From Alkalicoccus luteus (GTDB lineage Bacteria; Bacillota; Bacilli; Bacillales; Salisediminibacteriaceae), in the NCBI GenBank assembly GCA_052061695.1, contig JBPZEY010000007.1: 64,000 nt of DNA; one strand, 5' to 3'. A model generated the notes under the pieces. It did not search any database. It was given only the letters and a program-made list of their open reading frames with translations, and was not told the origin of the DNA. A program made the translations under genes and the position numbers. This document shows, in pieces, positions 1-9,062 of this stretch. Position 1 is the stretch's first letter. Each line of letters begins with the position of its first letter.

Positions 1-1131
1 TACGTCACGATCGGCGGGATGGCAGGAGCATCGAACAACGCTGCCATTCAGATGGTCATCATCGCGCTTATGTTTATTATTCCGCTCGGAGCGATTATGA
101 AGGCAGTCGGCGGAAGCGGATGGTTTTTCCCGCCGCTCCTCTATGCGGATATGGTGCCGGCGATGGTCGATGCCATGCCGGGATTCTTTGACTACCAGTT
201 CTCTCCGAAATGGTACGTCAGCCTGATCGGCCTGACGATCGGGTCACTCGGCCTGCCGCACCTGGCTATGCGGATTTACACCGCCTCCAACTTAAAGTCG
301 GCGCGGAACGCAATGGTCTGGTTCACCTTTATTATCGGCCTCGTCTTCTCCGCAACCTATGCGATGGGCTTTGTCGGCGTATACGCCACACAGACGCAGG
401 GAGTGTCTATTTCATCTACCGACGCGGATAAATTAACGCTCATTTTGAACCTCGTTTACAATCCGGAATGGGTGACCGCCCTTGTTATTGCAGGTGCGAT
501 CGCAGCCGGACTGTCGACGATAAGCGGAAACCTGCTGGCGATCGGCGCCCTGTTGTCTCAGGACATCATCACGACGCTCAAGCCGTCCATTCCAACGAAA
601 ATGCGCGTGAAGCTCGGCTACGCTGCCATTTTCACCGGGGGTATTGTGAGCATTCTGCTGGCGATTAACCCGCCGGCCTTCCTCGTCGTCAGTATTCTCT
701 GGGCGTTCGGGCTTGCCGGAGTAACCAATGCACCGCTAATTATCGTCGGCGTCTGGTGGAAGGAAGCAAACAAGTACGGGGCTATGGCAGCTTCGGTCAT
801 TGGCGGGCTGATTTACATTATCGTTTCTCCGTTCGTCTTTCCTTCTGTCGTCATCACCGGACACGGAGTGACGGACGGCATGGGCTTATCCGGCGCGATG
901 CTTGCCATTCCGATCAGCTTCGTTCTGCTCATCGTCGTGTCGTATGTCACAAACCGGATGCCGTCCCTGTCCAGGCATTTAACGCCTGATGCGGATAAGC
1001 GTTTGATTGAACGGATTCACGGATGGTCCAACGTACATCCGCAGCGGTATAACAGCCAGCTCGGTGCCGCAATTACCGTCATTCTTTTTTCTGCAGTAGC
1101 TGTATGGGCGTTGTTCCCATGGAATATGTAG
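1..1131 (+). CDS. Sodium:solute symporter (SSS family, ActP-like), 5' truncated
   Basis: This is the C-terminal part of a membrane carrier; the reading frame is open from base 1, so the start lies outside the window. About 376 codons are present, with many hydrophobic helices and the SSS-like stretch around the glycine- and alanine-rich segment GAIAAGLSTISGNLLAIGA. The family couples Na+ entry to uptake of organic solutes. The closest subtype by eye is the acetate/short monocarboxylate permease ActP, which fits the acyl-CoA synthetase two genes downstream. The substrate is inferred. A small membrane protein follows 24 bases after the stop, suggesting an operon. Confidence 0.85.
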   Translation, partial: YVTIGGMAGASNNAAIQMVIIALMFIIPLGAIMKAVGGSGWFFPPLLYADMVPAMVDAMPGFFDYQFSPKWYVSLIGLTIGSLGLPHLAMRIYTASNLKSARNAMVWFTFIIGLVFSATYAMGFVGVYATQTQGVSISSTDADKLTLILNLVYNPEWVTALVIAGAIAAGLSTISGNLLAIGALLSQDIITTLKPSIPTKMRVKLGYAAIFTGGIVSILLAINPPAFLVVSILWAFGLAGVTNAPLIIVGVWWKEANKYGAMAASVIGGLIYIIVSPFVFPSVVITGHGVTDGMGLSGAMLAIPISFVLLIVVSYVTNRMPSLSRHLTPDADKRLIERIHGWSNVHPQRYNSQLGAAITVILFSAVAVWALFPWNM

Positions 1132-1155
1132 AGCAGTAGTCAGGAGGCCGCTTTG

Positions 1156-1695
1156 ATGACCGTAGCACGTATGCTGTTTATGCAGCAGGACGCCTATCAG
1201 ACATTTTTAGAAAAGGAAAACAGCGCCGTGCTCGTCCGGCTGCTCATTTTGACAGTCGGTCTGCTTTACGGGACAGCGGGCATTCTAGCCAACCTGTCGT
1301 TTATTGCGGACTTTGACGCAGCCTTTTTGCAGTACGGATTAGCGCCGCTCATCTTTATCCTGTTCGGCCTGTTCACAGCATGGCTTTCACGGATCGGACT
1401 CGGGCTGCTGCTCTGGGCCGGGGCACGCGGATTCGGCGGACCGGGACGCGTGCGAGAGGTCAGCCGCATGAGTGCTGTCATACTCGTGCCGGGTCTGCTC
1501 GCGGTACCGCTCATGACCGGTCTGCTTGCCGGTCCTGCTGCGGCAGTGCTCGCAGCCGCCGGCATTACCTGGATGACAGTCGCGGGTATACACGTATTGA
1601 TGACGACGCAGCAGTTTTCTAAAGGAAAAGCAGCGGCCGCAGCCGCTGCAGTTGTTATTTTCTTTTCAAGCATCTTTTATTTATTTCTCCCATAG
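1156..1695 (+). CDS. Small multi-pass membrane protein, possibly Yip1-like
   Basis: The protein has 179 residues with roughly five hydrophobic segments and a very alanine-rich C-terminal region (around residues 120-170). ATG 1156 is preferred over the adjacent TTG 1153 because the AGGAGG at 1142-1147 then lies 8 bases upstream. The general plan (short soluble N-terminus, then five helices) resembles Yip1-domain proteins, but I cannot see a decisive motif, so the function is unknown. It lies between a solute symporter and an acyl-CoA synthetase, all on the same strand with short gaps, and is probably co-transcribed with them. Confidence 0.6.
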   Translation: MTVARMLFMQQDAYQTFLEKENSAVLVRLLILTVGLLYGTAGILANLSFIADFDAAFLQYGLAPLIFILFGLFTAWLSRIGLGLLLWAGARGFGGPGRVREVSRMSAVILVPGLLAVPLMTGLLAGPAAAVLAAAGITWMTVAGIHVLMTTQQFSKGKAAAAAAAVVIFFSSIFYLFLP

Positions 1696-1730
1696 CACCG
1701 CTGTGGGCATCATCATGAGGAGGGGCATGC

Positions 1731-3305
1731 ATGCAAACGACTGAACTGATAGCACCAGAACAATACAATATTTCCGAAGAGGTGGACCGCCACCAGGACA
1801 GCACGACGCTGGCCGTCCGCTGGCGCGACCAGGCAGGCAACCGGCGGGATGTGACCTACCGGGAGCTGACAGAGCGGACGAACCAGTTTGCACGGGCGCT
1901 GCAGTCGCTCGGCCTGCAGAAGGGGGATAAAGTACTCGTTCTGCTGCCGCGGATTCCAGAGGCATACATGACCTATCTTGGCTGTCTGCGCGCCGGTATC
2001 GTCGCCGTTCCTTGCTCCGATATGCTGCGAAAAAAGGATTTGCAGTACCGGGTGGAGCACTCCGGCGCAAAAGCGGTTATTGCCTATCATGAAAGCACGG
2101 GCGAAGTAAACAGAATGGAGACCGAAGAGAAGTTGCACAGGCTGATCGTCGGCGGAGAAGAGATCGGCTGGGAGCGGCTCGAATCCCTCGCGGAACAGGA
2201 GCCTGCTGATGCGCTGAAGCTGGAAACGACGCGTGATGATATGGCATTTCTATCGTACACGTCGGGAACGACGGGAAATCCGAAAGGCGTGGTGCATACG
2301 CACGGCTGGGGCTATGCCCACGTACGGACTGCTGCAAGGGAATGGCTCGGCGTCCGCGAAGGCGACGTCGTCTGGGCGACGGCAGCGCCTGGCTGGCAAA
2401 AATGGATTTGGAGCCCGTTTCTCTCCACGATTACGCTCGGAGCAACCGCCTACGTTTACCACGGTCCGTTCGATGCGGAAACGTACCTGCAGATGATGGA
2501 GGACGAGAAAATCAACGTTCTCTGCTGCACGCCGACCGAATACCGGATTATGGCGAAGCTCGACAAGCTCAGCTCCTACGACCTCTCCGCGCTGAAGAGT
2601 GCCGTTTCAGCAGGAGAGCCGCTGAACCGCCCGGTGATCGACGCCTTCCGTGAAGCTTTTCAAATCGAAGTCCGCGACGGCTACGGCCAGACGGAAAACA
2701 CGCTGCTCGTCTGCAACGTGCAGGGGATGGAAGTGAAGCCTGGATCGATGGGACGCCCGACGCCGGGCAACCAGGTGGACATCGTCGACGAATCTGGCAG
2801 CCCGGCACCATCCGGCGAGGTTGGAGATATTGCCGTACACAGGGACTGCCCGGCGCTGTTCCGTGAATATTACCTCGATCCGGAGCGGACGCAGGCAGCG
2901 TTCCGCGGCGACTGGTACATCACCGGTGACCAGGCGGTAAAGGATGAAGACGGCTACTTCTGGTTTAAAGGGCGCAGCGATGACATCATCATCAGCTCCG
3001 GCTATACGATCGGACCATTTGAAGTCGAGGATGCGCTATTGAAGCATCCGGCGGTACGCGAATGTGCCGTCGTCGCCTCACCGGACGAAACGCGGGGGCA
3101 CGTCGTGAAGGCTTTTATCGTACTGCGGGAAAAGTCCGATAAGCCGGAAGAAGAGCTGGTCAAGGAGCTGCAGGATCACACGAAGCAGATGACGGCACCG
3201 TACAAGTATCCGCGCCGCATCGAATTCATGGAAGAACTGCCAAAAACGACTTCCGGCAAAATCCGCCGCATTGAGCTGCGGCTGCAGGAGCTTGGAGAAT
3301 CATAA
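1731..3305 (+). CDS. Acyl-CoA synthetase (AMP-forming, medium/short-chain type)
   Basis: A 524-residue adenylate-forming enzyme that would activate a carboxylic acid with ATP and CoA. The P-loop-like motif SYTSGTTGNPKG lies near residues 174-185, GYGQTE near 318, the TGD hinge region near 398, and the catalytic lysine in TTSGKIRR near 508. Length and order of motifs match bacterial acetyl/medium-chain acyl-CoA ligases such as B. subtilis YtcI/MbcS; the exact chain length accepted cannot be told. The start ATG follows a strong AGGAGGGG site. It is the third gene of an apparent operon with a symporter and a membrane protein and ends in a clear terminator, suggesting an uptake-and-activation unit for short organic acids. 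Confidence 0.88.
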   Translation: MQTTELIAPEQYNISEEVDRHQDSTTLAVRWRDQAGNRRDVTYRELTERTNQFARALQSLGLQKGDKVLVLLPRIPEAYMTYLGCLRAGIVAVPCSDMLRKKDLQYRVEHSGAKAVIAYHESTGEVNRMETEEKLHRLIVGGEEIGWERLESLAEQEPADALKLETTRDDMAFLSYTSGTTGNPKGVVHTHGWGYAHVRTAAREWLGVREGDVVWATAAPGWQKWIWSPFLSTITLGATAYVYHGPFDAETYLQMMEDEKINVLCCTPTEYRIMAKLDKLSSYDLSALKSAVSAGEPLNRPVIDAFREAFQIEVRDGYGQTENTLLVCNVQGMEVKPGSMGRPTPGNQVDIVDESGSPAPSGEVGDIAVHRDCPALFREYYLDPERTQAAFRGDWYITGDQAVKDEDGYFWFKGRSDDIIISSGYTIGPFEVEDALLKHPAVRECAVVASPDETRGHVVKAFIVLREKSDKPEEELVKELQDHTKQMTAPYKYPRRIEFMEELPKTTSGKIRRIELRLQELGES

Positions 3306-3308
3306 ACC

Positions 3309-3343
3309 GAACCGCCCCGGAAGCACCGGGGCGGTTTTTCTTT
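3309..3343 (+). terminator. Rho-independent terminator after acyl-CoA synthetase
   Basis: An 11-bp GC-rich stem (AACCGCCCCGG / CCGGGGCGGTT, 3310-3320 with 3326-3336) is followed by a T run. Confidence 0.92.
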
Positions 3344-3732
3344 AGCCGAATATTCATAGAAAAGATTAAAAGGCGTGTGTGGGAAACCGAAGCAAAAGCT
3401 GCACAACGCAGTTAGAAACAAACGTGACACCGTGCAAGTAGAATACAGTGCTGCATAAAAGCAAACTCATGTAACTGAACAGGCTGTTATTACAAATGAA
3501 CGAACCGCGAAGGCTGCACGATTCCGTCCCGCTAGAACGATCCAGGCGGCTCGCGATCGTTTCCCGTTACCGTGTAGAGTAAAGCGATTATAGAAACGAA
3601 CGAAGTGCTGCTCGCTCCAGCTGGCTGTCCTCCCCTCCAATCATATGAGAAAACACCCCAAAAACACTTGCGATTTCAGTCATTTTCCGCTACGTTAAGA
3701 AACGAACTTAAAAGAACGGAGTGACCTTACCT
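3344..3732. other. Intergenic region upstream of speE
   Basis: About 390 bases without a convincing gene. Open frames here are short and lack ribosome sites. The region must hold the speE promoter, but no good -35/-10 pair stood out. Only the speE ribosome site (GGAGTGA, 3719-3725) is clear. Confidence 0.6.
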
Positions 3733-4566
3733 ATGAGTATTTGGTTTACGGAAAAACAGACAGAGCATTTCGGAATTACAGCTGAAATTACGCGCACCTA
3801 TGTCAGTGAAAAGACAGAATTTCAGCAGCTGGATATGGTCGAAACGAAGGAGTTTGGCAACATGCTGCTGCTTGATGGCATGGTGATGACGACAGAAAAA
3901 GACGAATTTGTTTACCACGAGATGGTCGCACACGTCCCGCTTCATACGCATCCGAACCCGGAGAACGTCCTCGTCGTCGGCGGCGGTGACGGCGGCGTGA
4001 TTCGTGAAATATTGAAGCACCCGGAAGTGCAAAAAGCGACGCTCGTTGAAATTGACGGCAAAGTCATCGAGTACTCCAAGCAGTATCTGCCTTCGATTGC
4101 AGGTGCACTGGACGATGCACGCGTCGAAGTAAAAGTAGCGGATGGCTTCATGCATATCGCTGAAAGCACGAATGAATATGATGTCATCATGGTCGACTCG
4201 ACAGAGCCCGTAGGACCTGCGGTGAACCTGTTTACAAAAGGTTTTTATGAGGGCATCAGCCGGGCGCTCAAAGACGACGGTATTTTCGTTGCACAGACCG
4301 ATAACCCGTGGTTTCAGAAGCAGCTCGTTGCAGACGCCTTCCGTGACATTAAGGCGACTTTCCCAGTGACACGTCTTTATACGGCAAATATCCCGACGTA
4401 TCCGAGCGGTCTGTGGACGTTCACACTCGGGTCTAAAGTATACGATCCGCTTGAGGTGGAAGATGACCGGTTCCACCCGTTTGAAACCAACTATTATACG
4501 AGGCAGATCCATACAGCTGCATTTGCGCTGCCTAAGTTCGTCCAGGACATCACGGAGGGTAAATAA
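3733..4566 (+). CDS. speE: Spermidine synthase (polyamine aminopropyltransferase)
   Basis: A 277-residue enzyme that transfers the aminopropyl group of decarboxylated S-adenosylmethionine to putrescine. The conserved core VVGGGDGGVIREILKH (binding of the SAM derivative) lies near residues 80-95, and the catalytic region MVDSTEPVGPA near 155. The protein is nearly colinear with B. subtilis SpeE throughout. ATG 3733 is chosen because GGAGTGA lies about 8-10 bases upstream and the N-terminus MSIWFTEKQTE matches the family; an in-frame GTG at 3721 overlaps the ribosome site. speB begins directly after the stop codon, giving the standard polyamine operon (agmatine to putrescine to spermidine). Confidence 0.97.
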   Translation: MSIWFTEKQTEHFGITAEITRTYVSEKTEFQQLDMVETKEFGNMLLLDGMVMTTEKDEFVYHEMVAHVPLHTHPNPENVLVVGGGDGGVIREILKHPEVQKATLVEIDGKVIEYSKQYLPSIAGALDDARVEVKVADGFMHIAESTNEYDVIMVDSTEPVGPAVNLFTKGFYEGISRALKDDGIFVAQTDNPWFQKQLVADAFRDIKATFPVTRLYTANIPTYPSGLWTFTLGSKVYDPLEVEDDRFHPFETNYYTRQIHTAAFALPKFVQDITEGK

Positions 4567-5448
4567 ATGAAGCTGTTCGATGCAGGCTATTCGTCCGGAA
4601 AGTTTATTATGGCAGATAAAGCATACGAAGAAGCGGACATCGTGCTGTACGGCATGCCGATGGACTATACAGTAAGCTTTCGGCCTGGCTCCCGGTTCGG
4701 TCCGCAGCGGATCCGCGAGGCGTCGATCGGCCTTGAAGAATACAGCGTCTATCTGGACCGGCACCTAGAACAAATCCGCGTGCACGATGCCGGTGACATG
4801 CTGCTGCCATTCGGAAATGCTGCAAAATCGCTGGAGCTGATGAAGCAGTATACGGCCGGTCTCTTCCGTGACGGACGATTCCCGGTCGGACTTGGCGGCG
4901 AGCATCTCGTCTCCTGGCCGGTGATTCAGTCTGCTTACGACGCGTATAACGATCTGGCTGTCATCCATATCGATGCGCATGCCGATCTGCGCGAGGAGTA
5001 TGAGGGCGAGGAGCTGTCTCACTCCACGCCGATCCGCAAGACGTGCGAGCTGCTCGGACCGGAGAACGTCTACTCGTTCGGCATTCGGTCCGGAATGCGC
5101 GAGGAGTTCGAATATGCTGCTTCATCCGGTATGCACATGAGCCGCTTTCACGTGGCAGAACCGTTGAAGCAGAAGCTTCCGGAGCTTTCAGGACGAAACG
5201 TATACGTCACGATCGATATTGATGTACTTGATCCGGCATATGCACCGGGCACAGGCACGCCGGAGGCAGGCGGCATTACATCAGCAGAGCTGCTCGAAGC
5301 CGTGCGCCTGATTTCGGAGTCTGACGTTAACGTTATTGGCTGTGATCTCGTAGAAGTGCTGCCCGCCTATGACCCGGCTGAGCAGACGTCGGTTGCAGCA
5401 TGCAAGCTGATCCGGGAAATGATGCTCGGGTTCCCGCCGCGCCCTTGA
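4567..5448 (+). CDS. speB: Agmatinase
   Basis: A 293-residue member of the ureohydrolase (arginase/agmatinase) family that would hydrolyse agmatine to putrescine and urea with a binuclear manganese centre. Metal ligands are visible in GGEH (about residue 110), HIDAHADLR (about 136-144) and the signature TIDIDVLDPAYAPGTGTPE (about 217-235). The start ATG lies immediately after the speE stop, with a GGAGGG site inside the end of speE (4555-4560), so translation is probably coupled. With speE it forms the putrescine-spermidine pathway. Confidence 0.95.
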   Translation: MKLFDAGYSSGKFIMADKAYEEADIVLYGMPMDYTVSFRPGSRFGPQRIREASIGLEEYSVYLDRHLEQIRVHDAGDMLLPFGNAAKSLELMKQYTAGLFRDGRFPVGLGGEHLVSWPVIQSAYDAYNDLAVIHIDAHADLREEYEGEELSHSTPIRKTCELLGPENVYSFGIRSGMREEFEYAASSGMHMSRFHVAEPLKQKLPELSGRNVYVTIDIDVLDPAYAPGTGTPEAGGITSAELLEAVRLISESDVNVIGCDLVEVLPAYDPAEQTSVAACKLIREMMLGFPPRP

Positions 5449-5474
5449 TGAAAGCCGCTTTTTTCCGTTATAAT
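5445..5474 (+). promoter_or_regulatory. Probable SigA promoter for ywiB-argS
   Basis: TTGATG (5445-5450), an 18-base spacer and a perfect TATAAT (5469-5474) lie in front of ywiB. The -35 box overlaps the stop codon of speB. Confidence 0.7.
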
Positions 5475-5509
5475 AGTCTGGTTATCAAGAAAGGATCGGG
5501 TGAAACACT

Positions 5510-5950
5510 ATGACACAAAACCGCATGCCGGTGGACATCAGTATCCGAACAGACATTAAGGATGGAAAGCAGCGCGAACGGCACACGATGGAGGCAACAG
5601 GGGAAGTACTCTGGCGCGGAGACATGGTCGTCCTGAAGTTCCGTGAGCCCCGTGAAGAAAACGAGGCCGGAACGGATCAGACGATGCAGTACCGCGACGG
5701 CCGTCTCTCGGTCCGCCGGGAAGGCGACATTTCCATGAACCAGCGCTTTATTGAAGGTGCAAGCACGGAAGGCACTTACAACAGTCAGGCAGGTCCCATG
5801 CACATGATGACGAAAACGAAGGAACTCAGCTGCGACTGGGATGCAGACGCAGGGACCGGCGTCATCCGGCTCGTCTATGTGTTGACGCTGCAAGGATCGG
5901 AAACGGGAACGTATACGATGAAGGTAACGTTTGAGGAGGAAACGCCATGA
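5510..5950 (+). CDS. ywiB: DUF1934 family protein YwiB
   Basis: A 146-residue soluble protein of unknown biochemical function, rich in beta-strand-like alternation (lipocalin-like folds are reported for DUF1934). It is recognised by its overall sequence, its size and its place directly before argS, as in B. subtilis. The stop codon overlaps the argS start by four bases (ATGA), so the two are translationally coupled. A ribosome site precedes the ATG (AAAGGATCGGGTG). No catalytic motif is visible. Confidence 0.85.
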   Translation: MTQNRMPVDISIRTDIKDGKQRERHTMEATGEVLWRGDMVVLKFREPREENEAGTDQTMQYRDGRLSVRREGDISMNQRFIEGASTEGTYNSQAGPMHMMTKTKELSCDWDADAGTGVIRLVYVLTLQGSETGTYTMKVTFEEETP

Positions 5951-7614
5951 GCCAGGTAGAACAGATTAAAGAAACGCTGAAACAAGAGCTGCAGCAGGCT
6001 GTCACCGCAGCAGGACTGGCGTCGGCTGAAGAGATTCCCGACGTGGTCATTGAGACGCCAAAAGATAAAGAGCATGGAGATTTTGCGACGAACCTGGCGA
6101 TGCAGCTCGCCCGCGTGGCCAAAAAGGCTCCGCGTGCGATCGCAGACGACATCGCAGCGAACATCAACTATGAAGCAGCGGCGATCGACAAGCTGGACAT
6201 CGCCGGACCAGGCTTCATTAACTTTTTCATGAAAAAAGACTACCTGTCGGACATCGTCAAAACGGCGCTGACGATGGATGAAGCGTTTGGAACGAGCGAC
6301 ATTGGTGCCGGGAAAAAGGTGCAGGTAGAGTTTGTTTCAGCGAATCCGACCGGCACGCTGCATCTTGGACACGCCCGTGGAGCCGCCGTCGGTGATACGC
6401 TGTCCAACATTTTGACAAAAGCGGGCTACGACGTAGCGCGCGAGTACTACATCAACGATGCCGGCAATCAGATAGACAACCTCGTGCTCTCGCTCGAAGC
6501 GCGCTATCTTCAGGAAATCGGGGAAGATGCAGAGATGCCAGCGGACGGCTATCACGGCTCGGATATTATCGGGTTCGCTAAAGAGATTGCCGAATCCTAC
6601 GGAGACCGGTTTAAGGATGCGGACGTGGATAAGCGCCGTGCCTTCTTCCGCGACTACGGACTAAAGAGGGAAACAGATAAGCTGAAGGACGATCTCGCTG
6701 ACTTCCGCGTGATGTTCGACAACTGGTTTTCCGAATCCTCGCTGTACGAAGAGGAAAAGATTCAGCCTGTTCTTGATAAGCTTGCCGCCAACGGGGAAAC
6801 GTATGAAAAGGACGGAGCACTCTGGTTCCGCTCCACAGCATACGGAGATGATAAAGACCGCGTCCTCATTAAACAGGACGGAACGTACACGTACCTGACA
6901 CCGGATATTGCCTATCACCAGGACAAGCTGAACCGCGGCTTTGAAGAGCTGATTAACATTTGGGGCGCAGATCATCACGGCTATATTCCGCGGATGCAGG
7001 CTGCGATTCAGGCGCTCGGCTACGGCAAAGAGCAGCTGACGGTGCAGATCATTCAGATGGTAAACCTGTTTGAAAACGGAGAGAAGGTTAAAATGAGCAA
7101 GCGGACAGGCAACGCCGTAACGATGCGCGAGCTCATGGAAGAAGTCGGCATCGATGCGACGCGTTACTTCTTCGCTATGCGCGCAGCGGAGACGCACCTT
7201 GACTTCGATCTGACGCTTGCCAAATCGGAATCCAACGAAAATCCGGTTTACTATGTGCAGTATGCGCATGCCCGCATTTGCAGCATGCTTCGCCAAGCGG
7301 CTGAAAAAGGCCTGAAGCCGGATCACGAAGCAGATCTGTCTGTGCTGACGAGTGAAAAGGATCAGGATCTCATGAAGAAAATCGGCGAATATCCGGAAGC
7401 CGTTGCAGATGCCGCGAAGCGCCACGCACCGCATCGCATGACGAATTACGTCTACGATCTGGCCCAGACGCTGCACAGTTTCTATAACGCAGAAAAAGTT
7501 CTCACCGACGATGAGCAGCTCACGAAAGCACGGCTTGCACTCGTGGAAGCAGTCCGTATCACACTTCATAACGCGCTGAGCGATATCGGCGTTTCTGCAC
7601 CGGAAAAAATGTAA
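5947..7614 (+). CDS. argS: Arginyl-tRNA synthetase
   Basis: A 555-residue class I aminoacyl-tRNA synthetase that charges tRNA-Arg. The HIGH-type motif appears as HLGH in SANPTGTLHLGHARGAAVGD (about residues 125-144) and the KMSKS-type motif as KMSKRTGNA (about 383). The N-terminal region matches the ArgS-specific Add-1 domain and the C-terminus the DALR anticodon-binding domain. Translation is coupled to ywiB by the ATGA overlap. A strong terminator follows. No T-box leader was seen upstream, so tRNA-responsive attenuation is not indicated. Confidence 0.98.
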   Translation: MSQVEQIKETLKQELQQAVTAAGLASAEEIPDVVIETPKDKEHGDFATNLAMQLARVAKKAPRAIADDIAANINYEAAAIDKLDIAGPGFINFFMKKDYLSDIVKTALTMDEAFGTSDIGAGKKVQVEFVSANPTGTLHLGHARGAAVGDTLSNILTKAGYDVAREYYINDAGNQIDNLVLSLEARYLQEIGEDAEMPADGYHGSDIIGFAKEIAESYGDRFKDADVDKRRAFFRDYGLKRETDKLKDDLADFRVMFDNWFSESSLYEEEKIQPVLDKLAANGETYEKDGALWFRSTAYGDDKDRVLIKQDGTYTYLTPDIAYHQDKLNRGFEELINIWGADHHGYIPRMQAAIQALGYGKEQLTVQIIQMVNLFENGEKVKMSKRTGNAVTMRELMEEVGIDATRYFFAMRAAETHLDFDLTLAKSESNENPVYYVQYAHARICSMLRQAAEKGLKPDHEADLSVLTSEKDQDLMKKIGEYPEAVADAAKRHAPHRMTNYVYDLAQTLHSFYNAEKVLTDDEQLTKARLALVEAVRITLHNALSDIGVSAPEKM

Positions 7615-7620
7615 GCACGT

Positions 7621-7654
7621 CCCGCACCGGCATTAGCCCCGGTGCGGTTTTTTC
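7621..7654 (+). terminator. Terminator after argS
   Basis: Perfect 9-bp stem CCGCACCGG / CCGGTGCGG (7622-7630 with 7639-7647) followed by six T. Confidence 0.95.
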
Positions 7655-7785
7655 GTACGGCTGTCAGAACATTTTTTCTGAGTCTAATGAACTTATTTTC
7701 GGTAATTCATTAAAAGCACTAGATGTACGTACCTCTTTCTGGTAAGCTGGACAAGGTATAAAATGAACGCAAGGAGAGTGACAGC

Positions 7786-7956
7786 ATGCAGGACGTCATA
7801 CTGGCTACGCTGGCTGGACTGATTGTTGGATTTGTTTTCGCATGGATCCGTCTTCCGATTCCTGCTCCACCCGCACTGCCGGGCATTATGGGGATCTTTG
7901 GCATCTACTTCGGATATAAAATATTTCAGTGGGTTTCCACTTCTTTCTTTGGCTAG
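7786..7956 (+). CDS. XapX domain small membrane protein
   Basis: A 56-residue protein with two hydrophobic segments around the signature RLPIPAPPALPGIMGIFGIY (about residues 22-41), which is diagnostic of the XapX (DUF1427) family. The family has no established function; members are small membrane proteins, sometimes named after xanthosine-uptake loci. AAGGAG at 7771-7776 lies 9 bases before the ATG, and a terminator follows directly, so this looks like a single-gene transcript. A TATAAA at 7757-7762 could be its -10 box but no good -35 box was found. Confidence 0.85.
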   Translation: MQDVILATLAGLIVGFVFAWIRLPIPAPPALPGIMGIFGIYFGYKIFQWVSTSFFG

Positions 7957-7966
7957 AAAGACAAAC

Positions 7967-8004
7967 CGCCTTCTGTGTCCCCGTGACGCAGAAGGCTTTT
8001 TTTG
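7967..8004 (+). terminator. Terminator after XapX gene
   Basis: A 12-bp stem (7968-7979 with 7985-7996, one G-T pair) followed by seven T. Confidence 0.93.
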
Positions 8005-8101
8005 TATGTCTCGGGATAAAAGAGCAGTTGAAACAAACTGTTTAAGGAAAGGAAAACGGTGGGATAGGGGGGATAGACGGACTCATAAGGAGCGTGAGCG
8101 T

Positions 8102-8560
8102 ATGAATCACGATGCATGGATGCAGAAGTGTGTGGAAATGGCTGTACAGAATGTAGAGGACGGGATGCCGCCGTTCGCTGCTGTCGTAGTGAAAGACGGC
8201 GAGGAAATCGCTTCAGCCGTTAACGACGGACCGGAGCAACAGGATCCAACAGCACATGGCGAAATACGGGCACTGCAGAAGGCCGGCAAGGAGCTTGGAT
8301 CGACTGATTTAAGCGGCTGCGTACTGTATACGAACTGCGAGCCTTGTCCGATGTGTCTCGGAGCTGTTTACTGGAGCGGGATAAAAGATGTCTATTACGG
8401 ACTCTCTATTGAAGGCCAGGCGGAATTTGATGACCTGCCGAAGCAAATGTATGAGGAGTACCAGAAGGAAAAAGGAAAGCGGTCAGTACGGGTACGCGGG
8501 ATTATCCCGCACGACGCTGATCCGCGGGCGCCTTTCGTCAAACAGGAGGAGAAAACATGA
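8102..8560 (+). CDS. Nucleoside/guanine deaminase-like protein (first of tandem pair)
   Basis: A 152-residue zinc deaminase of the cytidine deaminase superfamily, of the size and type of guanine deaminase GuaD and tRNA adenosine deaminases. The zinc ligands and proton shuttle are H52-G-E54 and PCPMC (C82, C85), followed by LGAVYWSGI. The family more often has HAE; G at the middle position is allowed by the family pattern. ATG 8102 is chosen from the AAGGAG at 8087-8092; the frame is open further upstream but without a ribosome site. Its stop overlaps the next gene by four bases. The two proteins are clear paralogues. The substrate is not certain. Confidence 0.85.
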   Translation: MNHDAWMQKCVEMAVQNVEDGMPPFAAVVVKDGEEIASAVNDGPEQQDPTAHGEIRALQKAGKELGSTDLSGCVLYTNCEPCPMCLGAVYWSGIKDVYYGLSIEGQAEFDDLPKQMYEEYQKEKGKRSVRVRGIIPHDADPRAPFVKQEEKT

Positions 8561-9009
8561 ACGAGCAGGACAGTCAGTGGATTAACCGGGCTACCGCCCT
8601 TGCGCGGGAAAACGTGCTTTCCGGACGGGGACAGCCGTTTGGCGCTGTTATAGTGCAGGACGGCGTGATGCTCGCGGAAGCAGTTAACGATATAGATCAA
8701 ACGCACGATCCAACCTCTCATGCCGAAGTAGAGGCGGTGCGGAGAGCGTGTCGGCGTATCGGTTCACCGGAGCTTCCAGGTGCGGTGTTGTATACGAGCT
8801 GTTATCCGTGTCCAATGTGTCTCGCGGCGGCTTACTGGGCGAAAATTGACCGGATCGTCTACGCATCGGATCCGGAGGACGCAGCCGCATACGGGCACGA
8901 TGCAGCCTGGCTTTATCAAGCCCTCAGCAGCGAAAGCGGCACCATCAGCATGGAGCACGCCGGCAATCCCGAAGTGCTTCATCCCTTTTATCTGTACGAA
9001 AACAAGTAG
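8557..9009 (+). CDS. Nucleoside/guanine deaminase-like protein (second of tandem pair)
   Basis: A 150-residue paralogue of the preceding protein with H55-A-E57 and PCPMC (C85, C88), followed by LAAAYWAKIDRIVYAS. By eye it resembles B. subtilis GuaD in the stretch LYTSCYPCPMCLAAAYWA, so guanine deamination to xanthine is the best guess for one or both. It overlaps the first gene by ATGA and is preceded by AGGAGG within that gene, so the two products are probably made together and might form a hetero-oligomer (inference). A hairpin shared with the convergent metal ATPase gene terminates the transcript. Confidence 0.85.
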   Translation: MNEQDSQWINRATALARENVLSGRGQPFGAVIVQDGVMLAEAVNDIDQTHDPTSHAEVEAVRRACRRIGSPELPGAVLYTSCYPCPMCLAAAYWAKIDRIVYASDPEDAAAYGHDAAWLYQALSSESGTISMEHAGNPEVLHPFYLYENK

Positions 9010-9021
9010 CTGACCATACAT

Positions 9022-9058
9022 CGGAAAGCCCTGTCAGGTAATGACAGGGCTTTCCTTA
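9022..9058. terminator. Bidirectional terminator between deaminase pair and metal ATPase
   Basis: A 14-bp perfect stem GGAAAGCCCTGTCA / TGACAGGGCTTTCC (9023-9036 with 9042-9055), A/T-rich on both outer arms, sits between convergent genes. Confidence 0.85.
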
Positions 9059-9062
9059 TAGA

